Shown here: in pieces, positions 23,886 through 35,731 of the stretch
Layout: each line of letters opens with the position of its first letter
Numbering within the stretch: the first letter of the stretch is position 1
Source of the DNA: Venturia oleaginea
Taxonomy: Eukaryota; Ascomycota; Dothideomycetes; Venturiales; Venturiaceae
NCBI GenBank assembly: GCA_013176395.1
Contig: JABMLP010000030.1
Location: 372,001 to 436,000, forward strand
Length of the DNA stretch: 64,000 bases
Direction of reading: 5' to 3'
Translations under genes and position numbers: made by a program
Notes under the pieces: model-generated
The model's database searches: none
The model's input: only the letters and a program-made list of their open reading frames with translations
What the model was told of the DNA's origin: nothing

Positions 23886-24385
23886 CTTCGGGGTAGATGT
23901 GGGTGTGGTTTGTAAGAGACTACGATATTGTTGGTGGTTCGGGTTCTCTATATCATTGATGTGGCCCATACTCTGGGCGCGTGGAACAATTTCGAGATTA
24001 TACTTTGGGCTTGTGCGAATAAAAATTATTTTTTCTTTCCAGAAGTTATTGTCCCATTCCGCATTCGATAGGTTATCGATCTGTTCGCCATCAACAACGA
24101 GAGCTTGGAATTTGTCTTTGCCAACCTCTTCGATGGCTCGATTTATCTCTTTTGCTACCATAGCTCTGGTCTTTCGCAGCGTCAGATTGATCATACGACC
24201 GATGGTTTCAGCCGTGAGAGGATGATCTCGAGTCACCGTGATGACCTTGTTGCCAGCTTCTTGACATTGATCAATAGCTTCGCGAACACGTTCCGGTGGA
24301 TCTAGTTAGGACGCCAGTTGGATAATTCTTAAGCTTCTCATCGAAGACAAAGTCTTCTGGGTATTCTTCTCACGCACCACAACAG
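23877..24385 (-). pseudogene. Fragment of Na+/K+-type P-type ATPase (P domain)
   Basis: The minus strand reads through YPEDFVFDEKLKNYPTG and, after a frame change and loss of about a dozen residues, DPPERVREAIDQCQEAGNK, then VTRDHPLTAETIGRMINL, FQALVVDGEQIDNL and EIVPRAQSMGH. This is the phosphorylation-domain part of an animal-type (IIC) Na+/K+ ATPase alpha subunit. The conserved TGDHP is TRDHP. It stops where the hinge motif TGDGVNDSPAL should follow, directly against the 3' end of the TPR-SET relic. It belongs with the N-terminal piece at 25742-27029; the segment with the phosphorylated DKTGT motif is missing. Confidence 0.8.
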
Positions 24386-24571
24386 TCACAAAAACTCCGA
24401 AGGGACAGAAACAAAGAGAGAGAATGGCATACATATTCCAGCTCATCTCCTAATATTTTTTCAAAGGATGGGTAAGAGCTCTTCCAAAACCTTGGCTGGA
24501 GAATTAAAAAGAAGCGCCAAAGAGATGCCACTTCATAAACCCACTGATGATATCCCTCCCCCCAGCACATC

Positions 24572-24899
24572 CTAGTTCGGCGTACAACAAACCCACGTTT
24601 TTTCCTTGTCCTAAAAATCAGATGGATCCAGTTAGCTATCGATACCCCATCATAAATCACCAATTAGTATAACGAAGCTAGGGTGGAGTAGAAAGGGAAA
24701 AACTTACTATATGCGTGCTCACAGCTTTTTTCTTCCCGGCTTTTTGACACTCGATATCCGACCACGGTCCTGGTGCTACAATGCAAACAGTGTTTGCCGG
24801 GCAGCCGCCGCCGATGTAAACAAACTTCTGGCCGTTGGGACATGGTCCATCGGCGAGAGCTAGAGCTGGGAGGAGGAGAGTGAAGATGAAAAAATGCAT
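24572..24899 (-). CDS. Small secreted six-cysteine protein (effector-like)
   Basis: A two-exon gene (24899-24708, 24610-24572; 97-nt intron with GTAAGT...TTTTTAG) of 76 residues. A clear signal peptide (MHFFIFTLLLPALALADG) is followed by six cysteines at about residues 20, 33, 39, 51, 72 and 73. The last pair is supplied only by the 12-codon second exon (DKEKTWVCCTPN), and the even cysteine number supports the splice model. A TATAAATAG element on the same strand at 25027-25036 lies about 130 bp upstream. No known domain; such proteins in plant- or animal-associated fungi are often effectors, but that is inference. The gene lies between two pieces of a broken P-type ATPase gene. Confidence 0.7.
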
Positions 24900-25026
24900 G
24901 TTTGTAGCGGGCGATGAGGTATTGTTTGATGGTAGGATAGGTACTGGAGATTGGGATACTGGTTGACTTCTATGCAGTGGGATGACGGTGGTATTATAGG
25001 AATCTAGCTACCCCGCACGACATGGC

Positions 25027-25036
25027 TATTTATATT
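25027..25036 (-). promoter_or_regulatory. TATA box of the small secreted protein gene
   Basis: The minus strand reads ATATAAATAG, about 130 bp upstream of the start codon at 24899. Confidence 0.5.
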
Positions 25037-25169
25037 CTCTAATATGTATCGCAAGGAATGGCTTGAGATTCGGGAAATTGCCATGGGATCCGGGGAATAA
25101 CTTCTTTGGCGTATACTATAAATAGTGGTGTCCGGGCCAAAACACATGTGCTCTCAGCCATTTTAGATG

Positions 25170-25318
25170 TTAAGTAGCCCTAGCCTTGTCAACCTTGGCT
25201 CGCATCCGCTTTGCAGCAAGAATATCCTTGCTTTTATTAGAAGGTTCACCATACTTCTTTATCAACGCGGAGGATGGTCTACGATGTATTCTACTTTCGA
25301 AATTAACGAGGACAAACT
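25170..25318 (-). pseudogene. Orphan C-terminal coding fragment
   Basis: The minus strand keeps an open frame of about 48 codons (FESRIHRRPSSALIKKYG, then KSKDILAAKRMRAKVDKARAT and TAA). The even, Lys/Arg-rich composition looks like the end of a real protein, possibly a transposon product. No start or upstream domain is present. I cannot name it. Confidence 0.35.
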
Positions 25319-25741
25319 GTAAGTTAACTTAACTTATTTTCTACGAGCCAAAATAGCCAAGTACTATAAGAAGGCCTTACTTGTCAAATAAGTCATGTAA
25401 CGTCGATCCGTCGATTAGGCCCCATACTTAAACTTCCTCTTCTGTGATGCAGAAAACTCTGGGTTCCATCAGAATCTTACTATGAATAAAAATAGAATGA
25501 GAATCCTGGATTCCTGGGGGTTTTTATCTACTCACGGCTGTCTTGGCTCTCAGAAAACCACTCGATCGCATTATGAGGATGACTGTATGAGAGAGAGAGA
25601 GACGTGGGGGGTAAGAAACTGGGTATATACAGAGAGATCTACAGCTTCAAATAGATTAATTACAACACCAGGGATTAATGCATTGGCCAGAGACTTAACA
25701 ACTAATAGCCAAGTAACCGTAGTAGTATGATGAGGACATTT

Positions 25742-27029
25742 TCAGCGGCCATTCGTAACCGTGGCGGGCAGACCTTCTGGATCCCAAGCCACAAAGATTC
25801 CGATGGCGAAGTTGAGAGCTAAACTGACATTGTTGTTATTGACAGGAAATACGCCGCCAAAGAAGACAATCGCAGTTGGTAAAGCAACCGTTGCGACGGT
25901 CTTGACAAAGTTGTCGATCTCGTGGGAAAATGATGACATGGACTTCTATTCTCCTGCTGTCAAAGTGGCGATTTGACCCAGTACTGTCTCGCCTCCAGCG
26001 CGAATGACAATACCGTAAGCCTCACCATCAATGATCAAAAAACTGTTGAAGAGTAAATTTGATGCTGCAAGTGGATTCCTCATGTCATTCTCTATGCCTC
26101 GCTTCTGGGGCTCTGATTCTCCAGTCAGGTAGGAGTTGTCGACTTTGCAGTCACTAGCCGAGAAGATAAGAAGATCGGCTGGAGTTTTGTCACCCATCCG
26201 AACGTGGACCATATCGCCAGGAACGAGATCGGAAGCGGTCATGTGGGTAAGTTTTCCATCGCAGACAAACATAAGTACAGTTTGCCGGGATCATGTTGAG
26301 AAATGATTCTCGCAACTCGGCCGGTTTCTGTCGGTGGAACTCGATGAATGCATTGATAAAAGCTATAGCAATCAGAATAGCTCCCAAGTAGGTCTGCGAT
26401 GTACATTAGCATGCGGACCTCATGAGGGTAGTGGTGGATTTACTCACCTCAGGGAAACAGTCGTGGTAGTTGATGCCCAGCAGAATATACTCCAAAATAC
26501 TGGCAAAGACAAGCAAAAGATTGAAGGGACTGGTCAAGCAGTCCAAATACTTCCGAAAAGGATGTCCTCTACTCGGAGGCTTCAAGATATTCGGACGTAT
26601 TCTGTAAGCATTTGCACAACTTATTCGCCTGCCAGACCAGGAGAGTCCCGGGCTTGCCCATGTAAATCTTGGTCTTGTAAAGGTCAATCAATTCTTCGTG
26701 GGTAAGAAGATGTTCGTAGATGTCCACATCGCGCTCTTCTTCCTCCTTTTCTCGTTTGCGACTGAGAAATGACTTGTGGGATACAAACGACGCTCTGAGT
26801 CCGTGAAGATGGTCCAGTATGGTGAGTCGAGTAGGCCGACATTTCGCCATTCCTGTGTTCTGGCCTTCTACGACCCGTGAAAGCTGATGGTACGAACTGA
26901 ATTCTCTCTCCATTGACGCGTCCAAGCCGCCGCAGCGAGGGCCCAGCCATCCAAGAAACCTCCATCAGTGTCGGACAGAGCGAGCGGATCATTCTCGATA
27001 TCAAAGCGATACAGAGCAGATTTCATGGT
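25742..27029 (-). pseudogene. N-terminal half of Na+/K+-type P-type ATPase, truncated
   Basis: Pieces run in order from an N-terminal region (SYHQLSRVVEGQNTGMAKCR), through HLLTHEELIDLYKTK, TM1-TM2 (YLDCLTSPFNLLLVFASIL, YLGAILIAIAFINAFIEFH), the actuator domain (SDLVPGDMVHVRMGDKTPAD, DNSYLTGESEPQ) and TM3-TM4 (FAIGIFVAWDPEGLPATVT, where the family has VPEGLPATV). Frame changes occur near 26580 and 26270. The protein breaks off right after TM4, before the phosphorylation site. Such IIC pumps exist patchily in fungi. With the fragment at 23877-24385 this is a dead, rearranged gene. Confidence 0.85.
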
Positions 27030-27602
27030 ATGAAGTTGTTTTCAAGGTAACGCGACGCGACCAAGCGACGAGAGTTTTGCCATAAGCTTGTCCCGTTCGG
27101 GAAAGCTTGCTTTCGCGTAGACGCCCAAACCCAACCTCTCCCACCGAGACCCGATCCTAGCTGTCACAACCACATCGAATTTCGTTACATGGGACAGGTT
27201 GCCAAGGTTCAAAGAGATCCCGACTGTTACAACCACATCGGTCGCAAACGTCCACAGAGCTTGAAAGATATTTGTAGGCCCCAGTCCGCAGCGCTCCCAA
27301 ACTTATCACGAGATTGTTGATGTATCCGTCTGAACTGGGATTCCAAACGGACAACAGGAAACAGAAACCCATTCAAAGCCCAGAGAAGATGGGGACAGAG
27401 AAACAGGTAACAAAATCATATCCATATCATTACACCAGCAAATTCATCCATGGGTATCATTCCCACTTTCTCAAGCTACAAAAGCATACCAACTCCAAGC
27501 CGCAACGACTGTCAACCCAAAAATGCCAAGGCGGCTACAGACATGAAAATCGCCCGACTCTCATAATTACAGCATACACAAAGTCAAAGGAGACCAAGAT
27601 GT
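27030..27602. other. Intergenic region, no gene supported
   Basis: Between the ATPase relic and the 3' end of the condensin gene. A near-repeat of ACAACCACATCG occurs at about 27167 and 27229. Nothing else recognised. Confidence 0.4.
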
Positions 27603-30600
27603 CTAAGCAGCAGCCTGAACAACCTTAAACCCCTCCGCAACAATCTTACTTATCTCCTCATCTTTATGTTGCAACAAGCCCAGCGCAAAAGCAACATCAC
27701 TCCATTGTCTCTCATTTTCGCATCTTTGCAATCTCGCTGCAAGTTTATTGGCAAGTTGTTTGGCGTGTTTATCCTATCGTTCGTTAACAACTCTTTTTCC
27801 CACAGCCATTGCTCTCCAGAATTAGGAGGGATTGACATACCTTCTCAATAAAGCTACACAAAAACTTGATGATGCGTTTGAAGGCCTCCTCTTCCACGGC
27901 CGCATCAGCACTGAGGACACTGAAAATATCCACAAATTGGTTATACACGGCGTTGTCTTTCGTAGATAGTTCCGTGAAGAACATGCGTGACATATCACGA
28001 ATACGCCGATCTCTATCTTCCGTACATTTGGCCATCTCACCCAGTTGTCCTTTAACCTTGACCTGACCAGCAAGAATTAAGAACGTGAGGGTCATTAGAC
28101 AAGTACGCTTGACTGAGACATCAGAATCGTTGAGGCGGCGGTAAAGGAAATCCGTGTTCTCATCAATAAGGTGGTTGAAGCAGACAGCCATATCGCCGAG
28201 TGAGAGGACCAGGTTTGATCGAACGGTGGCGTCAGGGGAGCGTTCGAGAATGGTAATGAGTAGACTGAGATTAGTTTCGCAATATTCTGAAGACACGCAC
28301 ATGAGCTTGGCCATGCAGAGTGCTGCTTGCGATTGCAGATTTGGATCGGGGTATGTCGTGTTATTGGCGCATATCTCTGCCACAAGAGGGCCATAGTTGG
28401 AGAGAAGTGCAGTCTGTCCATAGAGCAACTCACGTTCACGAATGTGTAAGATAGCTTCGGTGAAGTCATCCTCAGTAGTTCCCGCAATGAGGTCGAGCTC
28501 GTCTTTCTCCTCTTCTGGTGCTGGCGTCTTGCCATCCTTCTTGCGTGATATCTTGCCAGCTGTCGACGGTTCAGGAGCCACAGACATTGACTTCCGAGGT
28601 GTCTTTGCAGCGCCAGTCTTCGCCTCTTTCTCGGCTTTCCGTCGCTTGAAGTCCTGCTCACAGAGTTCGAGCTGGACAATTTGTTTGATAGCAATGTGGC
28701 CGACGATGAATAGGAGCTGTGAAAGAGCCGCGGCTGGCTTCTGCTGCTCTTCGGCCTGTGGTTCCTCCATAACTTCTGGCTCTTCAGGAATGGCGGCATC
28801 TACATCGGTCATTTCGACGTCGGTCATTTCCACATCTACGTCTGTTGGTGGAGTTGATGGCGGTGTCGATTTCTTTGCATGGGGTGCAAATACCTGCTTC
28901 GTCTTACGCTTCAAGATTGCAGTGCAAAGCACATCTGGATGCTTGGCGAGAGCGTAAATAGCACCAACAGCTTGCTCTGCGACGCCAAACCATTCCTTGC
29001 TATCAGAGACCAACTCAGCCATATTGGCTAGTCTTACGAGAACAGCATGGTCGTTAGGTAGTCGTCCCATGGATTTTTCCTTGGCCTCCTTATTCTTCGT
29101 GCCCGCCACATTAATGCGTTGGAGGGCGATACAGGTATATCTGGCAAGACCGAGATCGCGGCGACCCAGCTCTCCAAGACCAATCCTCAAGCATGTCTCA
29201 AGTTCTTTAACGACAATCTCAGGATCGGCAAGTGAGAGCATGCCAAGAACGATGATGGAGCCCCGTCGCTGGTTCTTTGATATGTCCTTCTTCTGAACGC
29301 CATAGACTGCCCAGAGCTTCCCGATGACACTATGGTTGACAAGACCTTGCTTCATCATCGTGCTCAAAAGTTGCTCAAGCGACGTGAGCTCGGCCGGAGA
29401 GGCGCCAAACGTGAGACTGATCATGTTGCGAGCCACATAATTTGCAGCATCATTGGCATTGAAGGAGCCTGGCGCATCGAAGAACAGACCTTTGTAACTT
29501 TCGATAAGGTGAGTTTGCACACCCTTGCCCTCGTCACTGTTGCCCTTCGTCCAGATGAGTCGCAACATTCGTCGAATGCCAACTCTGGCAACCTCGATTT
29601 TGTAGGCATCCAGGACAACAAAGAAGTCGATGGCTTCGATGACCTCGCTCTTGTTTTTCGATGACAAAAGCTGAGTGACCACTGAAGAAGCTTCATGCAA
29701 GACATCGATAAACTTCAGGGCCTCCACATAGTAGCGTCTCGTGAGCTGAAGTTTGTTGAGCGCTTCAGCAGTCGCTGCTTCGGCCTGTGCTTTTTCGAAG
29801 GCAGCAATCTTATCCTCATCAGTCATCTCTTTGGCCTGTTGACCTTCCATCACCGTTGCATCGTCGAGGAGGGCAGTATCAACTGTGTGGTCATTACTGT
29901 CCTTTACTCGGAGCTCTTCCGGTGGTTTAAGGGCACTGATCTGCGCCTCAACAGCCTCGAGTCGGCCATTCCACTCTTTATGAAATAGTTGACCGCCGTG
30001 CAACACCGCAAATGGATGAGTTTGGACAAGTTTCGCTAACAGCTTAATGGAATTTCGACGAACATTGCTGCTCTTGTCTTCGAGACTTCGAGTGGCAAGC
30101 TCCGCCGCAGTCTGTCGTCGCTTGGGAAATTTGGTGTCCAAATCGCAAAGTTTGATATATACCTGAATGGCGCGACATCGGCAGTAAGGGTTAAGATCCA
30201 GGAATCGCTCCTCAAGGACATCGAAGAAAACATTAATTTGAGCTTTATTATTCTCGCTTCGCTCATTGTCCTCTTCTTTGCTCAACATGGCAATCAGATT
30301 GCCACACACCTCGATGATGGCACAACGAAGGGTGTAGGACTGAAAACGTTAGCTTGCGATCTGATAAAGCAAGTGTGTTTACACCTCACTCACGTCGCTG
30401 TCCATGAATTTGGCGACCGAGGTCATCTGCTTGATCACGATTCGAGGTGCCAGCTCGGACAATTTTGCAACAAAAGCTGATACGGATTTGGGTCCTTTCG
30501 TGTCATTGCTGTTGAATTCTTTGTTGCTAAGTTCTCTATCGTATTGTTAAATGAGTGCCAGTTACTAAGTAGCTGTCCGATCTTACCGAAGCACATCGTC

Positions 30601-31581
30601 CGCCAACTGTGGGTAATCATATTGCTCGGATAAGATTTGAAGAAATTCGGCCATGGGTTCCGACAAGTGTTCAAAATATGAAAGGTTCTGAACAATGGCC
30701 GTTTGCGCAGCTTTCTGGGCATTAGTACTTCGTGTTTGTTCAAATGTTGAGATGCACTCACCAAAGGCGTGCCCATGATGTTTCACAGCAATACAAAGCA
30801 GGCGGAAAGCATGCATTCGCATTGCCTGATTTTTCACTCTCGCTTCGCTCTCTAGTATCAAATATGTCGGCCTTGTGAATAAGCTGATGAAAGTGTCGCG
30901 CTCAGAAGTTGTGATGCAGATTCGTGCCAGCTTCAACTTCAAGACCTTACTCATCGTGTCCAACGCGGTCTGCAATTGTACGGACGAATCCCAGCTGCCA
31001 TCTTTTGTCCCAGCTTTTGCCTTCGTACCTTTGCCACCTCTTCCTCGTCCTGTTGTTGATGATGCCGGCTTTTCAGCGGCTTTCGTCTCGATCGCTGATA
31101 TCATCCATTGTAGGAGGAAGCCGTGCACTTCGAGGAGCTGTTTGTGGTGAGGGATTCCTTCCTGCTCCTCTGCCTCAATATCGGCATTCGCAAGGTCGGC
31201 CGCTACAGAAACGCTGGAAACAAGGAGATCGAGGATTTTACTCAAAGCTGTGGGCGGGAGGGCAGATGAAGACCTAGCTCGTTGAAAGAGCAAACTGTCA
31301 GGCTTATTCTGACTAGACCTTTGAATTAAAGAAATGGGAGCGCACTTGAGTAAGAATTGCAGCGTGTCAAAGTGAGCCCGCCGCATTATAGCATCCGGGT
31401 TCTCTGCGATTGCGTCGACTACAGGATTCAATGCGCTGTTGACAAGCGACTGCGTGAGCGATTCGGGGTAGTTTTCGCAGTCGACCAGATCGGATGGTGC
31501 TTCGGGGGTAGAAATGGAGAGTGGGTCGCTGAGGTAGTGCTTGAGAGCATCATTTATGTCAAAATCGATTCGATCATCCAT
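27603..31581 (-). CDS. cnd1: Condensin complex subunit 1 (CAP-D2/Cnd1/Ycs4)
   Basis: A four-exon gene of 1268 residues: exons 31581-30587, 30535-30394, 30339-27841 and 27773-27603, all GT/AG and in frame. CAP-D2 is the HEAT-repeat subunit of condensin I that helps load the SMC2-SMC4 complex on mitotic chromosomes. An N-terminal Cnd1-N region is present (DDRIDFDINDALKHYLSDP). HEAT-type helices follow, with family signatures such as RCRAIQVYIKLCDL and SSNVRRNSIKLLAKLV. The Cnd1 domain is at about residues 1000-1170 (RSNLVLSLGDMAVCFNHLID, DSDVSVKRTCLMTLTFLILA, GQVKVKGQLGEMAKC). A Pro/Glu/Asp-rich insertion with Lys-rich patches lies at about residues 850-960. The start at MDDRID was chosen over an earlier in-frame Met because it begins the conserved N-terminus. 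It shares a 200-bp promoter with the Cdc7 gene. Confidence 0.95.
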
Positions 31582-31781
31582 GATGGCGCCGTAATGAGGA
31601 AAGAGAGTGAGTGTATAGTAAGGTTCGGTGGTATAAATTGAAATTCCTTGCTCTGGCGCGTCCTTGTGTTTACTAACAACGCGCAAGCGGCAACGCCATC
31701 GCGGAACACAAACTATTCTATTGGGCAGGGAAAGAGCTTTGCAGCAGTACTCTGTTATTCACCACCTGCATCAACCAGGAC
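31582..31781. promoter_or_regulatory. Shared promoter of condensin and Cdc7 genes with two ACGCGC motifs
   Basis: The 200 bp between the two divergent starts contain ACGCGC at 31679-31684 (plus) and at 31656-31661 (minus), plus a TATAAA at about 31632. ACGCG is the core bound by MBF-type (MluI box) cell-cycle regulators. Their role here is inferred from the motif and from both genes being cell-cycle genes. Confidence 0.45.
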
Positions 31782-33277
31782 ATGCCTTCCGCCTTTGAAC
31801 AGTTCCTCCAAACATACAGCGAACCGTCGCCAGAACCAGAAGAAGAGGAAGAGGAAGAGCCCGCCATGCCGCCCACCCGTCGCCGCCAGCAAGAGCCTAT
31901 CCAAATACACGAGGACGAGTGCACCGACGAAGACGGAGACACTGTCATAGACGAGAGCATGGGGCCGCTCGATGAGAGCGGTGCCACAGCTACTGACAGC
32001 GAGGACGAGGAGGTTGAGGAGTCTGTTGCTGAGGACATTCAAAAATTCGAAGAGTCATTCCGAAACATCAACACACGCTTCAGACTGATCAATCGCATAG
32101 GCGAGGGTGAGTGCATTCGAACACGTCTTTGTAACTACGGCTGATATGTACAGGCACCTTCTCCACTGTCTACAAAGCAGAGGATCTCCACTACGACCGA
32201 CACATCAACGACTGGGACTTGGAGTCTTCACAACCACGCAGGAAACATTCCAGCAAGCCACGCCCTCGCTATGTGGCTATCAAGAAGATCTATGTCACCA
32301 GCAGTCCCATTCGAATCCTCAACGAACTCGATCTCCTCCACGACCTTAGGGATTGTGATTCAGTATGCCCACTTATCACAGCCTTCCGACACCAAGACCA
32401 GGTCGTTGCCGTTCTCCCATACTTCCAGCACAGAGACTTCAGGGAGTACTTCCGCGACATGAAGGTCAGCGACATGCGCATGTACTTTAAGAGTCTGTTC
32501 ACTGCCCTCGCTCATGTCCACAAACACGGAATCCTCCACCGCGATATCAAGCCTACAAACTTCTTATACAACCCAGGGCATTCACGAGGCGTACTTGTAG
32601 ACTTCGGACTAGCCGAGAGAGAACAGACAGATTGGCAGCCATGTCTATGTTCAGTCAGTTCGCGCGAGCGGAAGCATCGACTTGAGCATAGCATCCATGC
32701 CCAAATGTTGGAGAACGATCCGAACGCACCCATCGTCTATCCCAAGAACGACACCAGACCCACTAGACGTGCCAACCGTGCGGGAACGAGAGGCTTCCGT
32801 GCCCCTGAAGTTCTTCTGAAATGCACACAACAGACCTGTGCTATCGACATGTGGAGCGCTGGTGTCATCCTCCTGACCCTTTTAGGACGTCGATTTCCCT
32901 TTTTTCACAGTGCAGACGATATTGATGCTCTGCTTGAGATCACGAATCTCTTTGGCGTCCGGCGCATGAGAGAAACAGCCCAGCTTCACGGACAGATTTT
33001 TGAAACGAACATTCCAACATACACTGAAAAGGGCCACAGCCTGGAAAAGATCGTCCTCTGGTGCACAAGCCGTTCTTCAAAGGACAAAAATGGTGACAGG
33101 GTTGGCGGACTGTCTGCTGACGAGAAGGAAGCTGTCGACTTCCTGGGTAGGTGCTTGGAATGCGACCCCAATAGGAGAATTACTGCTGAAGAAGCTCTAA
33201 CGCACCCCTTCATTGCCAGTGCTGGTAGAGGTATAGAGGAGTTTGATGAAGATCTTGCAGATCTTGTATCGCCCTGA
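31782..33277 (+). CDS. cdc7: Cdc7/Hsk1-type protein kinase (DDK catalytic subunit)
   Basis: Two exons (31782-32106, 32154-33277; 47-nt intron) give 482 residues. DDK phosphorylates MCM helicase subunits to fire replication origins, with the Dbf4/Dfp1 partner. An acidic N-terminal tail (EEEEEEEP) precedes the kinase domain: glycine loop RIGEGTFSTVYKA formed across the splice junction, VAIKKIY lysine, catalytic loop HRDIKPTNFLYN, DFGLAE, and GTRGFRAPEVL. Kinase insert 2 lies between DFG and APE and is about 80 residues with Arg-rich sequence, as usual for Cdc7. The C-lobe ends at RITAEEALTHPFI. All catalytic residues are present. Confidence 0.95.
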
Positions 33278-34277
33278 GAACGGGTGGTAGACTTGGTTTG
33301 GTGCATATGATATTATGGAGCATGATACCCAGAGTTTGGTGTTTATGTTTTTACGAGAACGATACTACTAGATTTCGCTTTGCTGTTACCAGGAGCCTTT
33401 CTGGATGTATGAAGTGAAGATTTGATGTACTTGTACGACGATATGTAATAAGGCAACCTTTATTGCCTAAATTTGAGATGATGGTGATCAATATCTGACA
33501 ATATGGTCATTGAAGTTTCCAAGAACTTGCATATCGATCTTGATTGTGAATTTCAAGGACTTTCAAGATATTGCCATAGCAACTTGAAGAAAGATGTTGA
33601 TAATTGGCAAGACTGCGCAAGGAATATTCGGCTTTCGCATGGGCGTAGATCTTATCTATATTTGCGGAGAATACCAAGAGGCCGTCTCAACCGCATCATC
33701 TTAATATCTTCCTTGCTGCATTCTCTGAGCGCGCCCTAGAATGGTTCCAACGAGTTTGATTGGTACCATTGGGTGGTAAGCTGACCGATACGTACATGTT
33801 GAGATCTGAGATCAATGATTGATAGATTTAGCCTATTAGAGAGGTCTGTTTGGGCGCGCTGGTCTAGTTACCAGCGCGCCCCAGTCTTATATCTTATCAA
33901 CAAAGAATGAAAACAGGCCTCTGGTAGGAATATTCACCAATTAGTTCCATCAGTTGCTGCTGATCAGCTTATCAACCAATGAATACCAATCGAGAACGTT
34001 GCAACAATGCTGGGACGCGCTGGTATACTGTCACGACTGTGTAGCCTTAGGGATGTTTGTGTAGACGCTTCTACCAATCACACCCGCGAGATAAGCCTGA
34101 TTGTATTGATTAGCGCCCTAGAGCTGCAGGAGCATGGATGTCCACTTCGCCCCGCGTCGTGAGATGATCTATAAGGACGCACCGGTTCCCCGATTCACGA
34201 AGGGCTTCAGCAACAAAGCATGGACTCGCTAACATTTGCCGAAGAGCCTGAGGTTATCCCAGCGTCGGTCAGTGGTA
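33278..34277. other. Intergenic region with a strong GC hairpin
   Basis: Besides the hairpin listed separately there are further GCGCGCC/GCGCTGG words at about 33729 and 34016. No gene supported; an ATG at 34220 opens a short frame that ends before the BTB exon. Confidence 0.4.
33852..33881. repeat. Perfect 12-bp inverted repeat (hairpin)
   Basis: GGGCGCGCTGGT at 33852-33863 is the exact reverse complement of ACCAGCGCGCCC at 33870-33881, with a 6-nt spacer. Confidence 0.85.
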
Positions 34278-35178
34278 ATGGCATTGCAAAATCACGGTTT
34301 CGAAGACTTTGAATGGGCACCACTACTGAAGAAGGGCAAGAAGGGAAAGAAGAGACAGACGCCTGAAGAAGCTCCCGCCGATGCTCCCGCCGAGAACGAG
34401 GAGCCTGTCAAATCATGGCTCGCAGTCTTCCACAGCATTCTCGCAGCTCCAACTCTGGTCTCAGAAATATCATCTCCGTACTCAAGAGTACGCTGCTTAT
34501 ACCTTGTTCTCATCTTGATCGCTAACAATCGACAGCTACCTCACCTCTCGTATGGTCGCCGTTGTAGTCTTATCTGACAAGACCTACCATCTGCACTCCT
34601 CACCCCTCTACCGCGAATCTGATCGCTTCCGCAAGAGCTTGACATCAGAACACACGGAAGCAACTCAACTCAAAATTGACCTTATCGATGAATCAGCTGA
34701 ATACTTCAGCCACTTTGTCGATTTCCTGTACAAACCGAATTGGGAACCGACCGACGTCTCCAGGATCCAATTAGCGGAATTGTATGCTCTCGGTGAACGG
34801 CTTGTCGCCCAGAAATTTCAAGATGCCATCCTGCGCAATTTCAGGGAGGCATTGTACCACTTCTCACTAACACCGATTCAACTTTTTCAGCTTTTAGTTG
34901 TTGCGTGTGGTAAGATCACCGAGCGATTCCATCCAACAGACGACCCCGTGCGCGATGTCATCTTTTGGCTTGTCAGCACACGGATCTCGGAATTGCAAAA
35001 GATGGAGGAGTTCCGCCAGGTTTTGATGGAGCATTGGGAATTGGGAACGCAGTTGACTTTGAGGGCCGGCAATTGTACGGAGCAGATGCCCGAAGGTCCT
35101 TTTGTTGTTAGGGAGAATGATGCTAGGAAAGGGAAGTCCTATGCCTATAAGAGTCGCCGTTCTTTGGCAGACTTTTAG
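34278..35178 (+). CDS. BTB/POZ domain protein
   Basis: Two exons (34278-34477, 34536-35178) give 280 residues. The intron has an unusual GTACTC donor, a GCTAAC branch-like site and a GACAG acceptor; this choice keeps frame, whereas the nearby GTACGC donor would not. A Lys-rich, Ala/Pro/Glu-rich N-terminus precedes a BTB fold: MVAVVVLSDKTYHLHSSPLY, RESDRFRKSL, IDESAEYFSHFVDFLY and LAELYALGERLVAQKFQDAI. BTB proteins of this fungal type dimerise and may be substrate adaptors for Cullin-3 ligases, but no partner domain (Kelch, MATH) is present. The true start is uncertain: an upstream ATG at 34220 is in another frame. Confidence 0.75.
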
Positions 35179-35731
35179 AGGAAAGGCCATTGTTGGAGAG
35201 GTAGTTGAAATTTGTACCAAGTTTATCTGAACGGGAAAGCTGATGGATAAATAGAAGGAACCAACGGTGGGAATTGGAAGAGCTGGTGGGAAAGGGGAGT
35301 GCAACTCGTCAGTGGCGGTATACTTGAGCACGCCAATCGTATCTCCTGTACTCATCTCAAATCCTCACGATAAGAGGAGCTAATGTGAACAGCTTGAAGG
35401 TATTTTGAAAAGGTAGTTTTTCTTCGTCATCATCCTAGCTCAGGATCATGTTTTGCTCTGGTATCTAGTCACTCACACAATTGTGACATTTACTCTACCC
35501 ATTCTAGGACTATCGACGGAAGTCACCTCTCGAGCCGATATAGTCATACGTAGCCCAACCAACTACAGGTCGGAACTCCGTCGTACAAAAAAGGTCTGTC
35601 AAACCCATGAGTACGGACAAAAAGAAACCCCATATAAATCCATGAGAAAATTTCCCACCTACGTCTTACCAGCTCACTTCCCTATCATCATCTTGGAGAG
35701 GAACCTACTCTCACCATTTTTGCAAACCAAG
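35179..35731. other. Intergenic region upstream of the hydrophobin-like gene
   Basis: No gene supported apart from an in-frame upstream extension of the next ORF that lacks features. A TATAAAT element lies at 35633-35639. Confidence 0.4.
35633..35639 (+). promoter_or_regulatory. TATA box of the hydrophobin-like gene
   Basis: TATAAAT, about 95 bp upstream of the proposed start at 35732. Confidence 0.5.
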
